Positions 11,271 through 23,678 of a stretch of 64,000 nucleotides of DNA are shown here, in pieces. The stretch spans positions 7,064,135-7,128,134 of the forward strand of contig NC_037648.1 in the NCBI RefSeq assembly GCF_003254395.2, in the 5' to 3' direction. The notes below the pieces were generated by a model. The model had not been told where the DNA came from, did no database searches, and was given only the letters and a program-made list of their open reading frames with translations. Each line of letters begins with the position of its first letter. Positions within the stretch are counted from its first letter, which is position 1. The translations under genes and the position numbers were made by a program. The stretch is from Apis mellifera. Taxonomy: Eukaryota; Arthropoda; Insecta; Hymenoptera; Apidae.

Positions 11271-14204
11271 TTACATACGAGAACCCTTCTGCTGCAGAAC
11301 CTAAAATAATGATAAATTGAATAATTTAAACTTAGTAGAAGATTATATTTATATTAAAAATACATTTTATATATACATAAAGAAAAGCATTAATTAATTT
11401 ATTAAAAATTTTTGAGATATAAAAATATTATCTCTAATATTATTTAACCTCTGTTTTTTTTATTGTATAATTTGAGTTTAATATGATAAAATATTATTAC
11501 AAAAAAATATATTATTAATAAAAATAAAATAAAATATAAATTCAATTATTACTAGAATTTCATTATAAAATTCAATATTTTGCAAAAAGTTTTAACAATT
11601 AATTTTATTATGAATTTATAATATTTTTTTATCAATTCAAATATAATAAATAAGAAATAATATAAAATAATAGGGGAAAAAGTAATCAGCCCATTAAATC
11701 AATAAAAAAAAAATATTTATTTTATTTTATATATAGCATGCAATACAAAAACCATGATATGTACAACAAATAACAGAGGTAAAATATTGTGTTTATATAA
11801 ATTAGGCTGAATTAATATAAAATATTAAAAAATTTTTTAATAAATAAAATATAATTAATTATTAAAAATGTTATATTATATTTCACATTATAGTTATAGA
11901 AAAGAGAAAAGATAACATTTCTCATTTTTAAATAATCAAATATAAAATAATTTTTTTGTAAAATATAATAAGATACATTTAATATCAACTACAAAGTATT
12001 TTTATATTTTGTATTATAAAATAATATAATTATAACAAAAACTATATAAAGAAAATTAGAAATTAAAAAATAAATAAAATATTTAAAAATATAATTTATA
12101 TATATCTAATGTTTTAAATTTTTCATTATTTTTTAATTATTTTATAATTCATAAATTATTTATATGTGAAAAATAAAATGATAATGAATATGTTATTTAA
12201 TTTATTTCAATATTGCTCAATATTTTCAAAATTGCTTCAATATTTCAATATTATTATTTATTTTTTATTATGTATTTTATATTATTTATTATATTTATAA
12301 TAACAATAATTATTCATGTAAAATTTAAACAAATATAAAATATTAATAAATATATAAAAAATATATATTTACATGATTTCAAATATATTTATATTTTTTT
12401 TAAAAAGTTATATAAAAATAATTACACATTTCTGCAGTTTTATTAAAATTATCATATTATATATATTAATATTTCTTTCTTTTATATTCATTTTATATTA
12501 TATATTCTATTTATTTTTAGGCTTTAATTTAATTAATTACTAAAAAAAACTGTTATATAATATTAAAAAATTATATAATATTTAAAAATCATATATATCC
12601 TATTATTTATAAATCAAAAATCATTGAATATATATAAATAAAGACATAAAAATTTTATCTATAAATCTTTTTCTTGAAATCACTATCAATTTTTTAGATA
12701 TTTTATATACAATTCAATATTTTGTTAATTATAACTTATGACATATATATTATTAATATTAATAATATAATGTTAAAGTTATAATAAAATATAAATTAAA
12801 TAAAAAAGTAATATAATTATTTGATAAAATTATAAAAATATACATATGATATACTATTTTGATTGAAAAAAGTAATATAAAAAATTTTAATACAATTAAA
12901 TTGTACCTTAACACGATCAGTTGATTCCTGTTCTTTGCTATTAAGTTGACTGGCTCCATATTCTCGACTAACCACACATAGAAATTCAGCATGATCATCA
13001 TTTCCATAATTATATTGGGATCCTATATTGATTAACTAAAACAAATAAAAGTAATTTTGAAAATAAATATTTAAAATAATATTTATAAATATTTATTTTA
13101 AATATTTTAATATGATTTTATATATTATAATAAATTAAAGTTATTAGAAATATAACAAATATTAAAACATTTTCAAAGAATAATTTTATTTTAAAAAAAA
13201 TATAATAATTTATAAATTATTTATATTAAAATAAAAATAAAAAATTATATTTAGTTTAAAATATAAAAAAATACCTGTTCAAACTTCCATCCATCAGACA
13301 TTGTTGATACCATTTGAGTTAATTCATCTTCATGACACTGAATGACTCTATAAACATGTTTCTTTGAATCTCTTAATGGTCTAGTATCTCTTAATATAAT
13401 TCTTTCTTTAACTAATCGAATAAGTTCTGTAATGTTGTAAAATTCTGCTTCTTCTAAGACACCTTCTTCTGTTAAATCTTTATTGATAACCAATTTTCCA
13501 TGACGTAAATAATTTAAAACAGGACTAAAATATGTTGGATCACGATCTATTAAATATGCTCCAGTTTCATCCTATATAATAAAAAATATAAATTAATAAT
13601 ATAAAATATAAATAAATAAATTGATTTATTTAATATAATTTTTTAAAAATATATTTTTATGTAAATAAATTAAAATTCATATTACATTAGACATTATTAT
13701 TATATAATTATATTAATATAATAATAATATATATGTCATATTAATATATCTTAAATCACATATAAATTTCTACGATTGTTAAAAATTAACAAAATTTGCT
13801 TATATATATATATATATACTAAATTTTTAAATTTTAATATTTTTTATAGAAAAATAATAATATATATAATATCTAAATTGATTTAAATATGAGATATTAT
13901 TCTTATTAATTGTATAAAAATTATAAATAATGTACATATAGATGAAAATATTTAATATTTAATAATTTAGTGATATTTTAAAATTCGCGCTTATTTAAAA
14001 ACATCAACTAACCCTGTCAGAGATAAGCTCAGAATCTTCTTGACATAATCGGTAGAGAAATGAATTGGGATCTCTAGCTAAAGTAGTTTTTGCCGTCAAA
14101 AAATATGTACCACCAACATTTAATCGAACCCACTGGTTGTTACACCGTTTTTGAATGTGATTTTCTGTCATTTCGTGCGAATTCGTATCACTGAAATCCT
14201 CCAT
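11271..14204 (-). CDS. inc: Insomniac/KCTD2-5-17 family BTB protein, Cullin-3 adaptor
   Basis: Substrate/adaptor subunit of Cul3 ubiquitin ligases; the Drosophila ortholog insomniac is needed for normal sleep. Four coding exons: 14013-14204, 13275-13571, 12907-13035 and 11271-11300, all in phase 0, giving 215 aa. The N-terminal 23 residues are variable. From residue 24, QWVRLNVGGTYFLT starts the T1-type BTB domain, followed by DETGAYLIDRDPTYFSPVLN and GVLEEAEFYNIT, then the KCTD5 C-terminal region (HVYRVIQCHEDELTQMVSTM, NYGNDDHAEFLCVVS). The last exon is only 30 nt (VLQQKGSRM, stop), 1.6 kb beyond exon 3, and matches the conserved family C-terminus. Translating through the exon 3 donor instead gives a hydrophobic nonsense tail. 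The gene is divergent from GID4, 742 bp apart. Confidence 0.93.
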
Positions 14205-14946
14205 GTTTGCTTTGAAACTTAAGCACTTTCAACTCATAGGTTTCTTGATAGAATCAAATCAATGTTTTAATTATAAATTTGTAAAAATGAAAATCATATT
14301 ATAATATTTTCTTAAATAAAATTCGAATATTGTATTTTATTTATTAACATATTTTGGTGCAATTTAATACATAATATTATTATTAAGATTGGTATTTTAT
14401 GGCGGGAAAGCAAATTAAATCATTGTTTACAAAAAAAAAATAAATATAAACAATATTTTTGTTATTTTTTTCAAAATAAAATTCCTATTATATATCTTTT
14501 ATAAGATATGACAGAACAATATTAATAAAACTAATAATATAAGTATATAATTTGAGAGACTAAAAAAAATTTAATATTTAAATTGTTAGTAAGTAATAAG
14601 TACCTATACATCCGGCAAAATAGAACTAAAATTTTGTAGGACATGATTTGCGTAAGTTAATAAAACAAGTGAAAATATAGTTTTTTGTTTTAGTAGCAGA
14701 AGATTATCTTCAGTGTTTACTAAAAATAATAATAAATGCATATTTGTATGAAAAAATAAGATTTTTTTAAAACACATCGAATTCAATCTTCGTGTAAAAA
14801 TTACGACCGCGAGCGTGTCTGGGTTCGAGGCTTTATATAAATACATCTACGTCCTGAAAATTACCGGCAGTCATTGCGAGAATTTTGTAATGAAGGAATT
14901 GTCGCCTAAGGAGGGCAAATTTTAAGAGCGTTCACTTGAGCCGAGA
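14205..14946. promoter_or_regulatory. Shared upstream region of insomniac (-) and GID4 (+)
   Basis: 742 bp between two start codons in opposite directions. The right half (about 14760-14946, continuing into GID4 exon 1) is clearly richer in G, C and CpG than its surroundings. It contains a TATA-like TATATAAATA (14834-14843, plus) and an E2F-like GGCGGGAAA (14401-14409). No coding exon is supported inside it. Confidence 0.5.
14834..14843 (+). promoter_or_regulatory. TATA-like box for GID4
   Basis: TATATAAATA about 104 bp upstream of the GID4 ATG, embedded in a GC-richer, CpG-containing patch where an AT box is less likely to be background. A start site 25-35 bp downstream would give a short 5' UTR. 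Confidence 0.35.
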
Positions 14947-15384
14947 ATGCCGGTGAAAGTTGACGTAGTACCACCACCGCCCGCAAATTCAAAGCAGCCG
15001 GGTGTCACAAAATCTTTGCTTTACAACGGTTCGCGATTTCAAGGTTCTCAAAAGTCTAAAGGCAACAGTTATGACGTAGAAGTAGTTTTGCAGGTTAGTT
15101 CTTCGTCTTTCTGGAAATTGCGCCACAAATATCCAAAATTTCTATGCACTTTTGACATCTGTCCTACTGCATAATGATTATATATATGCATGTGTGTATG
15201 TATGCGTGCTCTTCTATTCTTTATATTTTATAATTTTTTTTTCTATTGAGATTAATTTATTATATTAGTTTATTTATATAATATATTTATATTAGTTTAT
15301 TATATTGTTTACATATTTAAATAATTCAGAATTAAAGTAACTCACTAAAAAAATCTAAAAAATTTTTTTATATTTATCAATTTA

Positions 15385-15425
<41 letters not shown>

Positions 15426-15703
15426 CACATTACTTTACTATTTACAATTTAATATATTGTAAAATATCTATATATAATATATTTATAAATTTTTAATATA
15501 AAAATTTAAATATATAATATTATTTAATGAGAACAAAAAAATTTATTTTATAAATTTATTTATAACTTATAAATAATAAATATTATAAAGATTGATTTAA
15601 AATTTAAATTAATTCTTTTATTGTAAAATTATTTGATAGCTTTTATATTGAAAAATGTAATAATGTGTAAATATATATTTATAGATAAATATTTAATGTA
15701 GTT

Positions 15704-15762
<59 letters not shown>

Positions 15763-16284
15763 TGTTTCAATAAATATTTTTGTATTACAGCATGTAGATG
15801 AAGAAAATAGCTATTTATGTGGCTATTTAAAAATTAAAGGTCTTACAGAGGAATTTCCTACATTGACTACATTTTTTGATGGTGAAATAATATCAAAGAA
15901 ATATCCCTTTTTAACTCGAAAATGGGATGCAGATGAAGATGTTGATAGAAAACATTGGGTTTGTATTTCAATATATTTATATTTCAATATATATTTTTTC
16001 TAATGAATATCTGTTTATAACTTTTTATATATTTTTTTTAATTATAGAGCAAATTTGAATCATTTCGTCAATATGCTAAGACATTTAACTCTGATACATT
16101 TGATTATGAGGCTTTAAAAGGAACTGATTTTGTTTTTATGAGGTGGAAGGAACACTTTTTGGTTCCTGATCATACTATTAAAGATATCAACGGTGCCTCA
16201 TTTGCAGGATTTTATTATATTTGTTTTCAAAAATCTGCTGCTACAATTGAAGGCTTTTATTATCATCGTAGTTCTGAATGGTAA

Positions 16285-16339
<55 letters not shown>

Positions 16340-17118
16340 TTCTATAATATAAAAAAATATACATATCACATATCAGTGATATATAATTAAATTTTAAAAA
16401 ATTTGAATCAATTTAAAATTCAATTTAAAATTATGAAGGTTAGCATTTTTTTTTCAGGAATTAATTTAAACCTATCTTGATAAAGTGAGAGAAGATAATT
16501 AAAAAAAAATAATATAGATAAAATATATCAAATAGAGATATTTGAGCACTTCAAATGCTACAAAAGAGAAAGATATTCATATGATAAAAAAAATTTCATT
16601 TTTTATTTTGATTTTTCTGATTTGATCTCATTTTTATAAAAATAATTCCAATAAATTGTCAAAACTTTTATAATTAAAATGAATTCAAAGAGGAATAATC
16701 ACAATCTTGATTAATTTTAATTAAATTATCAATAATTATTGATAAAGTTGATTATTAATGAAAATATTTCATTTCATTTGATTGGAAGAATCTTAGTAAT
16801 TCATAAATTCTATTTTAAAGATAAGATGAAAATTATAGAAAGTGAGATTATTTTATTGTATTATTTTTTTTTTTTTTAGATATATTGGTATTCCTTTGAA
16901 ATATCGATTTTTAATTATTACTGCTCGACAAGTCTATTCTATTTTTTCTAATCTACTTTTTTTTTGTCTTGTAATTAGAATTGGATATTGGAAGTAAGAA
17001 TAATAAAAAAAAAAAATAAAACTCAAAAAATTTCCTATGTTTAAAATTTAACTAAATATTACTCTCTATATATTTATATATAATTATATATATATATATA
17101 ATATATATATATATATAT

Positions 17119-17203
<85 letters not shown>

Positions 17204-17845
17204 TACATAGATACATAGATAATTTTTAATATAATCTTTTCTTTTATATAAGATAAATTCTGTTATTATATAAATTATTATATAATTTATGTTCCATATA
17301 TTGGGTTTGATAATGAGGGATCTTCTTTGCTGCTTATTTAATATTTATTCACATAAGAAAGCTTATATTGAAGAATATTTTTTAATATTTTCATCAATTT
17401 ATTATTAATTATCAATAATTACAAAAATAAAACTGAAACCACAATTTTTTTTATTTTTGATTTTTATATTTTGACTTATAATCATTTTGACTTATATCAA
17501 TCATCTCTTAAATTTTTGGATATCTGTAAAAATACTCAAATATCTTTTGCGTCTATAATTAAGCTTTATTCATTATATAATCTTATTTGTATATCTATTT
17601 TTTAATTTTATTTGTATATTATTTTATTAAAATATTAATATTTTTATAATTTTATTTTTATGTATTTTGTATTTAAAAAAATCAAAATTTGTAATAATAT
17701 ATTATAAAAAATCAATATTATATTACTTTCTCTATTGTATTTCTATTTTGCAGAGAATTAACAAAATTTTTATTATTTCAGGTATCAATCATTGAATTTA
17801 AAACACGTCCCAGAACATAGCATACAAATCTACGAATTCAGGTGA
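14947..17845 (+). CDS. GID4: GID4 / VID24, substrate receptor of the GID/CTLH E3 ubiquitin ligase
   Basis: Recognises N-terminal proline and related N-degrons through a beta-barrel and recruits targets to the CTLH ligase. Exons 14947-15093, 15791-15958, 16048-16280 and 17782-17845 join with phases 0, 0, 2, giving 203 aa. After a short proline-containing leader (MPVKVDVVPPPP) the protein follows the family closely: QPGVTKSLLYNGSRF, KSKGNSYDVEVVLQHVD, YLCGYLKIKGLTEEFPTLTT, FLTRKWDADEDVDRKHW, GASFAGFYYICFQKSAA, YYHRSSEWYQSLNLKHVPEH and the C-terminal IYEFR that lines the degron pocket. The N-terminal leader is shorter than in mammals. Introns 1 and 3 carry (CT)n/(AT)n and long (AT)n runs. Convergent with the unknown gene at 20152-21138. 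Confidence 0.96.
15391..15421. repeat. (AT)n microsatellite, GID4 intron 1
   Basis: Uninterrupted TA dinucleotide run within the first GID4 intron. Confidence 0.9.
15709..15762. repeat. Compound (TC)n-(AT)n microsatellite, GID4 intron 1
   Basis: A run of about 17 TC units passes directly into about 10 AT units, ending 28 bp before the exon 2 acceptor AG of GID4. The TC tract can serve as polypyrimidine sequence, so length variants could affect splicing. Confidence 0.9.
16293..16335. repeat. (AT)n microsatellite, start of GID4 intron 3
   Basis: TA run beginning about 12 bp after the exon 3 donor of GID4. Translated, it yields an IYIYIY artefact that is not a gene. Confidence 0.9.
17083..17201. 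repeat. Long (AT)n tract with short interruptions, GID4 intron 3
   Basis: About 120 bp of nearly pure TA dinucleotide, followed by three GATACATA-type units (to about 17220). It is the longest TA tract in the window; such tracts can extrude cruciforms and are often mis-sized in assemblies. Confidence 0.9.
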
Positions 17846-19472
17846 AATCAATGACTCACTCAGTTATTTCTCCAAATTCATATTTTGTCTCTTCTAGCAT
17901 ACAGATCTCATAAAAATCAATCTGTCAAGTAGTTTAATTCAATTTTGAACAAGCAACAATTTTTAAATTGTTTATGTTAAAAGTAAGGTTCTTGAAAGAA
18001 TTAACTACTTATTTCTTAGGTTTTTTTTTTCTTTCTTTTTAAACAGTAGTATATAATATATGGAATATACATATATTAAATTTAATTTATATAAGTATTA
18101 GAAATGTCATAAAGAAAAGTCATTATTAAAAAAATGACAAAGATTGCAGTCATTGATACGCTTGATTATAAATTAGATATTATTGATATTCATTGTAAGA
18201 TGTTTTATCGAAATAAATTAATTGATATTTTTTGTCAATTAAATGTTGTTAATTATTTGATATTTTTATATAAGACTGTATTATTGTTTATTAGCAATAT
18301 ATATCAATTTTTTTGTTTAAGTTTAATAATTAATATATATAGTTAAAAATCTTACTAATTTATATATTTAGAAACATATGAAATGAGAATAATTTTCTAA
18401 AATTGAAAAGATATAATTATATTTGAATTACTTATTAGACAATATAATGACTGCATAGATTTATATTTTACTGCAGGGAAATTTTTATATTTTATTCATT
18501 CAAATACTTATGAGATCTGTTTGCCTAAACTGAAAGAACGATAATGACTGAATGAATTGGCGTGAATGTAATAAAAATCACATTGAAATATGAAAGTAAT
18601 TTTAATATTAATTTAAGATATCAAAATTTCATGTTGATATTATTCTCTTGCATCAGCATGATACAAACTAAATGATAAATTCAGATTAAACGTTCCATTT
18701 AAGGAGAATTTTGTTAGGAAGAAATTTCTTACTCTATCTATATAAATCAGTTTATGTACTCATTAACTTTGTTTTATATATTTAATATAATTAATAAATT
18801 CTTAGTCACAAAAACATACCAAATGAAGAAAGCCTTTCCTTATAAGATTCCCCTAAGTGGTACAATTTTAATGAGCCAAGTGAACAAGAAATCTTTTATG
18901 AATATTCATAATATTAATAAAATAAAAAATTTGATACAAGTTGGCTGTTTATAGAAATCATAATATAATGTTGAATAATAAGATATTGAATCTGTTATAG
19001 ATATAGAACATACTAATTATTCATTATTGATTAAACTAGTTTAAACTGATATATTTATTCAGTAAATTATTAAATATTAAAGATTATTATTAATTTTGAA
19101 TCTCTTTTTAGAAATGAAAAAAATTATTCTTTTTAATCTTAATCACTAAAAAAATTTTTAATATTATCAAAATAATAAAATTTGTATATTATTTAAAAAA
19201 AAATTAAATTTCTTTATTTTATTTTTGTAGAACAGGACATGAATATAAAATATATAAGCATTATACATAGCTTATATTAAAATATCTTTGTATTGATTAA
19301 TACATTTTAATTATTTTTTATTCCAATAAAACTAAATGAAACTAAAAAATAATAAACTTATTATTCGACATAAAATTTTAATACTAAATAATTGTTACTT
19401 ATATAAATAATTTTATTAATATTCATTTGTTAGTTAATTTACAAAAAATATTTTTTCAAATATATAAATCTT

Positions 19473-19525
<53 letters not shown>

Positions 19526-20151
19526 TCATATCTTATTTGACTAATTGTTGTAATACTTTTATGTAATATACATTTAAGAACAAACAATTGACTTTTTTGT
19601 ATAATATATTTTCTTCCAAATTAATATTTTAGCAGAAAGTAGAGTTTAATATTTCTTTTGAATGCATGTACATTGTAATTACTTTAATATTAAAACAAAG
19701 AAAAAAATATCAATTCATCATTAAAAAATTAAGTATAAAAAAAGTGTAGATTCTTGTTATATTGTAAATTGCTTATTAAATATATCTATTAAAACTATTA
19801 TATGATATTTTCAATATAAAAATAAAATTATAAATAAATTAAGGAATATATAAAACTGGTACAAATCACTTCAATGTTTAAATTTTCTAATAGTTTAATT
19901 GAAAGTTAATAAAATTTCTTCCAAAATAAAAAACTATCGATTGCTTTAGTGCAATCTATTCATTTTAAACAATTTTAACATTAGAATGAAATGTATTAAT
20001 AATGTAAAATACAATAAAGAAACTTCTCCATTAAATTATATTAGTTATTTCTTTGTATGTATATATTATTTAGTTTAAATTCTGAATACCCACATAAGTT
20101 AACAAAAATTTAATAATGAACAAGAAATAAATATAATATAACAAAATTGAA
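17846..20151. other. Convergent intergenic region between GID4 and the gene at 20152
   Basis: Contains the 3' flanks of two convergent genes. Several short open frames (for example 18134-18346 and 18754-18954) are AT-rich, leucine/isoleucine/asparagine-heavy and lack splice or homology support, so I do not call them. An (AT)n run lies at 19475-19522. Confidence 0.5.
19475..19522. repeat. (AT)n microsatellite
   Basis: Uninterrupted TA dinucleotide run in intergenic DNA. Confidence 0.9.
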
Positions 20152-21138
20152 TTAAGAACTTGTGTGTGTTTCAAGTGGTTGATCACTAATTTTATCAATT
20201 ATTATAGATGATTTCTCTCTTTTTTTCTTTTTGGATAATGTTTTTATAGATCTAGTTAAGCGTTTAGTTTTTGAAACTGTTCGATTTCTTTGATTAAGAG
20301 TTACACTTCTCAATTTTCTATTTGTACCATGTGTAGTTTGCTAAATTATATAATTTAATTGTTTAAATATATTACTATAATAGCAATATAATATGATATA
20401 ACAACATATTTACCATAATATTAGAACAATATTGACAAAGACAAATTGTATCAGTTGATGTAGATGTAGCTTTATGTAATATAGCTTCAAATCCTAAAAA
20501 TTTTGTATCAAAATTAACTTTAGCTTTTATCACATCAGTAAATGAATTTTGAACTGTTAATATGTTATCAATATAATCTTGAATTTTTCCTTCCCTATTT
20601 AATTTTTGATTATTTAACGAAGGAAGTTGTATTTGTTTTATATTATTAATATCTACTACTTTACAATTTTTGTTTGTATTACTGGTTTCATTTTGTAGAT
20701 CATATGTTTTTTTAATATTTGAAGTAGATACTTCATCTTGTAAAAGATCTAATAATAAATTATTATAATAGTTTAAAATTTAATAATATATTATTACTAA
20801 ATTAACTTACCAATAAAGTTTTTTAAATATTCTGAAAAGATTTTATTACAAGAAAGTAAATGTTGAAAAGCTTCATCAAGGTTTTTCTCTGTAAAATATG
20901 TTCTTGCTAATAGAGATCGTTCAGATAAAGTTACACCAATGATATTAGAATTAAAAATTTTCCACTGTTTACGAGAAATCTCTGCTTGCCATTCTAAAGC
21001 ACAATCTTCCAGTCTTGTATTGATTGACTTTAACAATTCATTTGCTTCTAATAACTGTTGAGGAATACAGGGATTCCTTTTATTGAAAGGAAGATCACCA
21101 CTATCTTCAATCATAGATATATTATCAATTGTTGTCAT
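20152..21138 (-). CDS. Unrecognised protein, 283 aa, three exons
   Basis: Exons 20811-21138, 20414-20748 and 20152-20340 join with phases 1 and 0 at GTAAGT/GTAAAT donors and TTAG acceptors, with ATG at 21138. Residues 1-110 are predicted alpha-helical and charged (QQLLEANELLKSINTRLEDC, then LSERSLLARTYFTEKNLDEAF, which has a TPR-like feel). A low-complexity N/K/Q middle follows. Around residues 205-221 there is a CLCQYCSNIM motif with three closely spaced cysteines. The last 60 residues are strongly basic, with a possible nuclear localisation signal SKKKKREK. I do not recognise the family. Phase-consistent exons and non-random composition support a real gene; the function is unknown. Confidence 0.75.
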
Positions 21139-23678
21139 TTCTAATTTTGTTTTGAATTATATAGATATATTACTTAAATAAACATTGATTAAATCTGTCT
21201 GTAAAGTTTATAGTAAGAACTAAAAAATATAAGGATAAATGAAATAAATTGAAATAAATGAAATAAATTTGAAATAAATTTAGATTGCATTAGTCTTTTA
21301 TCAAACAATTGAATACTTTTTAAGTATACTCTGTGTAATAATAATTAAATGCATTATAACAATAAAACAATTTTATTTTATTTTTTAAATCTTACTTTAC
21401 AAGATACTGAATTTTAATGGATTTTTTAACATGGAAATAATTACATGGATATAATTATGAAAATTATAATAACAATATTGATATTAAGACATTCAAAATT
21501 TATATTTTTAAAAAAGCAATTTTATAGATATCTTTTTTTATTATACAACCACAATACAGTAATTAAAATTGAATATCCTTTTATAATGAAAACAATATTT
21601 TATAATTTAAATTTTATAAAATAGATAAAATTTAAGATTTTAATTTTAATCTATTGATGTTGCATTTAATATAATTAAATCCAATTATTATATATAAAAA
21701 TTTTTATTATTAAAGACAAAATTTGCATAAAATTACATTAATTTGAAATAGTTGATGAAATTTTAAAATAATTATTTATATATAATTAAATATTAAATCA
21801 TATATTCTTATTAATCTTTTGATAACCACAACCACACTAACAGATTTTTAAAAATAATTATTATCACTGAGGTCATTAATAGATTAAAAGAAATCAGTTA
21901 TTTGCATTTACAATGTACTTTCAAAACATAATACTAAAATGTAATAATATGTAAAATATATGATTACAAATCATGTAAGTTGTTTTGTGCATATATTATT
22001 TACATTGTTATTTTTTATAATAAAATTATTTATTGAATTTAAAATATAAACAAATTTTAATAAAATGAAAATAAGAAGATAATTTTTTTATTTTTTCAAT
22101 TATTCAGATGGCCCCTTTCTTTTCTTAATATTTATAAAAAATTCTATTATTTTACAGTAATGTATATACAGCAATGAAATTAATATTTTTTTTTGTATTA
22201 TATTATTTTTTTTTAGCTAAAATATAAGATTAACAATTTAAAAAATGATTTAAAGTAGCAAGAAAAAGATGAATTAAAAAATATTAAATAATATCATATT
22301 TTGTTATAATATTAAAATTATTTTATAAATATTTTATATATATATATATATCATATCTTGTATAATATACTAATTAATAGCTGCTTTTATATACACATTT
22401 ATAATTTAATTTGAATTTTACAGTATAAATACATTTGATGCATTTTCTTGATATCATATAATTTTAAAAAAAAATTATCATTAGATTATTATTACAGATT
22501 GATAAATTTTATACAACAGATTTCTATGGTTTAATTTAATGATGATAATAATTTTTTTTATTAAAACATTAAAATAAATATTATAAGCAAAAAATATATT
22601 ATTATAAAATTATAAAAAAACTCAATAAATTAAAACACTATTATTATATTTTTGATATTAAGAGATCATAGTAATCTATTGTAATAAAATTTATCAAAAT
22701 ATGATTACAGTAATTGAATCTATTTATATTTACACAATACATATTATAAATTTATACTGTACAAATAAAATAATGTACAATTATTTTAAATTATTTAAAT
22801 AAAAAATAATATTTGCATTATTATGATAAATATAATTCAATTCTGCATAATAAGTAAATCTTTAAAAAGAACAGAAAAAGAATTAATTGTTTAATATTAA
22901 TTTTGGATTACTTGAGATACATATTGAAATAAAATTTCAAAAATAACATATTAAAATAAATTTCTCTATTCATTATTGAATATTTAAAAAATAACATAAT
23001 TTTTAAAAACTTTAATGATTATAATTTCAAGATTTATTTTCATGTATTCTTATTTAATTAGCTGCTCTAAATTATTAAACTTACATTAATCTTAGTCTAC
23101 ACCACAACCTTTGTAGACTTAGTGAACTTGTACTTTGCTTCAATATTTCCTGTTTTAATATATATTCAACTTAAAAAGCATTGCTCATCAAAATTTAACG
23201 GGAAGAAAAAAAAATTACATAAAGACTTAATAAAATATTAATACAATTTGTATTACTTATTATATTTTATTAATATATTTTTTTGCAAGATCTTTCGTGA
23301 AAAATATCATCACTATTATTTCAAATATTATTAATAAAATTTATATAAAATCGTAAAATAATGATGAAAAATTATGAAATAAATTCTTCTTGAATTTATT
23401 GTTATTCTATTTATATTGAAATTTAAAAAAATATCACAAAAAGAATTTTAATATTAAATAATCATTAAATTAAATATAAAAGTATCATCATTATTTCTGT
23501 TTCTTGATTATAAGCAAATTATTTTGTTTTTTTATTTTATTGCTAATATTTCATGCTATTAAAAAAAAAATTTATATTTTTATTTTTTGTGATGGCACAT
23601 TTTAAAAAATTTTTTTATGTCAAAACAGGAAGGAAAAATTAATATTGTATATTTACAATTATAATCTTAAAATTATTC
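21139..23678. other. AT-rich intergenic region upstream of the unknown gene and downstream of Rab40
   Basis: No coding exon seen. It contains the 5' flank of the 20152-21138 gene and the 3' flank of Rab40. Two overlapping AACCACA heptamers (21824-21836) are the only non-AT motif noticed. Confidence 0.5.

Noticed and set aside
11236..11320. Plus-strand reading KKKRTDIEITYENPSAAEP that at first looked like a MAK16-type C-terminus
   Set aside because: The same bases on the minus strand give the conserved VLQQKGSRM-stop of insomniac with proper acceptor and phase; the plus reading has no acceptor.
14810..14835. GGTTCGAGG resembling a tRNA T-loop
   Set aside because: The flanking bases do not form T-arm, anticodon or acceptor stems; no tRNA found anywhere in the window.
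14604..14846. 80-codon minus-strand open frame upstream of insomniac
   Set aside because: Overlaps the promoter region of GID4, with no conserved segment and no start context; treated as chance.
16193..16390. 65-codon open frame rich in IYIYIY
   Set aside because: It overlaps GID4 exon 3 in the wrong frame and then reads an (AT)n microsatellite.
21824..21836. Two overlapping AACCACA (Runt-like) heptamers
   Set aside because: Far from any start codon and too short to support without conservation data.
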